64,000 bases of DNA from Helicobacter cetorum MIT 99-5656 (GTDB taxonomy: Bacteria > Campylobacterota > Campylobacteria > Campylobacterales > Helicobacteraceae). Below are positions 62,843 to 64,000 of the stretch, in pieces. Each line of letters begins with the position of its first letter. Position 1 is the first letter of the stretch. The stretch lies in assembly GCF_000259275.1 (NCBI RefSeq), contig NC_017735.1:930001-994000 (forward strand), written 5' to 3'. Made by a program: the position numbers and the translations under genes. Under the pieces are notes generated by a model, which saw only the letters and a program-made list of their open reading frames with translations, did not search any database and had not been told where the DNA came from.

Positions 62843-62912
62843 TTTGTGTGTTTCTGTAACCGTCAAACAGGTTCAAAAAGAAGAGTGTTTGTGTGTTTCT
62901 GTAACCGTCAAA
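62843..62912. repeat. Two 25-bp direct repeats upstream of the alcohol dehydrogenase promoter
   Basis: Exact copies at 62843-62867 and 62888-62912, both containing TGTTTCTGTAACCGTCAAA, with starts 45 bases apart. They lie just upstream of the inferred -35 region of the minus-strand gene, in a gene-free stretch of about 310 bases (62766-63074). The rest of that stretch holds nothing else that I recognise. Position and phasing (about four helical turns) suggest paired binding sites for a regulator. Confidence 0.7.
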
Positions 62913-63074
62913 AATTTAGCAAAAACTATTAAAGGCTAAATGTAAGCGAAATGTTAGGGCATTTATGCTTAAAACTACCTTAAGCAACCATCCCACCCAC
63001 TCATTTAGGACTTTGAATGAAAACGCCTATTTTTAAGACTAGGAATTAAAGTCTAGCCCCCACCCTTTTTTAGA

Positions 63075-64000
63075 CTAAAGCTCTTTTAAAATTTCTGAAG
63101 GCGATTTGAATGCCATATTGAAGGCTTTTGCAATGCCTTCTTGAGTGATATAGCCATTATATGCACTCAAGCCCCCAAGTGTGTTGGCCACCATTTTAGT
63201 ATTGGCTTCTAAAAAGCCCTTTAAGCCATGTTCTAAATAATATAACAAATAAGGCACACTCGCATGGCTATAGGCCATAGAGCTAGTTTTTGCCACAATT
63301 CCTGGCATATTTGGCACACCATAATGCAACAAATCTTCTTCTACGAACACCGGATTAGAATGGCTTGTTTGGCGTATGGTTTCTATGCAACCCCCTAAAT
63401 CGCAAGCTACATCTATCACTACCCCTTGTTTTTGCATGTGTTTTAAATGCTTTCTTAAAATCACTTTAGGGGTTTTGGTCGCAGTGAGTAACACCGCTCC
63501 CACTAACCCCACAGCCCCTTCTAAAGCAGAAATGATATTAGCATCATTTACGCTCAAAACTTCTAAATCATATAGGTGGTAGTAAGGGTGGTTTTGTAAT
63601 TTCGCGTAGTCTAATTCTAGGATAGTTACTTTAGCCCCCATTTGACTCAACACTTTTGCACTCTCCATGCCAACCACTCCGCCCCCAACCACTACGACCT
63701 TAGCCCTTTGCGCTCCAGAAAGCCCCCCTAGCATGACCCCCTTACCCAAAAACCCCTTGACATGCTCTAGGGCTAATAAATAGTGTTGGACTAAATGAGC
63801 GGCTAATCTTCCAGCGACAACACTCATAGGCACCAAAATAGGGTAGTCATTTTTGGGTCCAGCAATGGTTTCAGTGCAAATGGAAGTGATTTTTTTATCA
63901 ATAAACATTTCGCACAAGCTCTTTTGATACGCTAAGTCTAGGTAGCTAAATAAAGTGGCTTTTTCTTTCAACAAATCATATTCATGCTCTAAAGGCTCTT
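63075..64000 (-). CDS. ald: Alanine dehydrogenase, N-terminus beyond window
   Basis: The frame runs in from the window edge (EPLEHEYDLLKEKATLFSYLDLA) for about 308 codons. CTETIAGPKNDYPILVPMSVVAGRLA is the Ald pyruvate/active region; KVVVVGGGVVGMESAKVLSQMGAKVTILE is the NAD Rossmann motif; DVACDLGGCIETIRQTSHSNP and HYGVPNMPGIVAKTSSMAYSHASVPYLL follow. It oxidises alanine to pyruvate and ammonia with NAD. The first 60 or so residues are outside the window. Corresponds to HP1398; the end is intact. Confidence 0.92.
   Translation of the reverse strand, partial: EPLEHEYDLLKEKATLFSYLDLAYQKSLCEMFIDKKITSICTETIAGPKNDYPILVPMSVVAGRLAAHLVQHYLLALEHVKGFLGKGVMLGGLSGAQRAKVVVVGGGVVGMESAKVLSQMGAKVTILELDYAKLQNHPYYHLYDLEVLSVNDANIISALEGAVGLVGAVLLTATKTPKVILRKHLKHMQKQGVVIDVACDLGGCIETIRQTSHSNPVFVEEDLLHYGVPNMPGIVAKTSSMAYSHASVPYLLYYLEHGLKGFLEANTKMVANTLGGLSAYNGYITQEGIAKAFNMAFKSPSEILKEL

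Noticed and set aside
62843-62912. Mini CRISPR array
   Set aside because: Only two copies, spacer of 20 bases, no palindromic repeat and no cas genes.
1-64000. IS element or prophage
   Set aside because: No transposase, integrase or phage structural gene and no terminal inverted repeats were seen.

Overview
This window comes from a Helicobacter of the H. pylori group. It is A+T-rich and has the family's repertoire of Hop/Hor outer-membrane proteins, FrpB-type receptors, comH, many restriction-modification (R-M) modules and homopolymer tracts. Gene order follows H. pylori in long blocks recalled from memory (HP1501-HP1533, HP1470-HP1468, HP1385-HP1395), but proteins and junctions differ enough that I favour a relative such as H. 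cetorum or H. acinonychis over H. pylori itself. No IS element, rRNA or CRISPR array was seen; there is one tRNA (Phe).

Layout. 1-16.7 kb is housekeeping: a partial outer-membrane protein, a CopD-like protein, a CcoI-type P-ATPase, a TrmN6-like methyltransferase, ribD, gltS, a carboxynorspermidine-synthase-like enzyme, ccoG, plsY, folB, a broken frpB fragment, the nickel-type receptor frpB4 behind a NikR-like operator, selA and nusA. 16.7-25.0 kb is an R-M hotspot between nusA and recG: a decayed type IIS module (intact M1, frameshifted M2 and endonuclease) followed by a type III res/mod pair whose mod carries an in-frame G13 tract. Three parS-like palindromes mark its left end, middle and right end, and a 52-bp copy of the recG 3' end flanks the type III module.

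25.0-34.8 kb holds recG, a lipoprotein and outer-membrane protein, xth, tRNA-Phe, comH, dnaA, punB and glmS. DnaA boxes of the Helicobacter type lie on both sides of dnaA, with an AT-rich unwinding region and DnaA-trio-like TAG repeats on the comH side. This is the replication origin, and the perfect parS is about 5.5 kb away. Most genes to its left read on the minus strand and many to its right on the plus strand, as expected around an origin.

34.8-43.6 kb is an accessory/defence region: a UvrD-like helicase inserted at the 5' end of thyX with a 27-bp duplication, then an orphan TIR-like protein of the ThsB/DUF1863 kind with a 60-codon companion ORF, then a second type III system in res-mod order. 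43.6-64 kb returns to core genes (polA, Hor-type protein, ilvE, fbp, rpe, a dnaQ-like exonuclease, NFACT protein, recN, nadK, Hor-type protein, chemoreceptor, zinc alcohol dehydrogenase, ald). It is interrupted by a solitary m6A methyltransferase with a frameshifted endonuclease, and by a DUF262/DUF1524 protein resembling type IV restriction enzymes.

The strongest leads are the parS-marked R-M hotspot with recG scars, the ThsB-like orphan with its small partner, the helicase insertion into thyX, and several homopolymer tracts that probably cause phase variation (type III mod, chemoreceptor promoter, type IIS M2).
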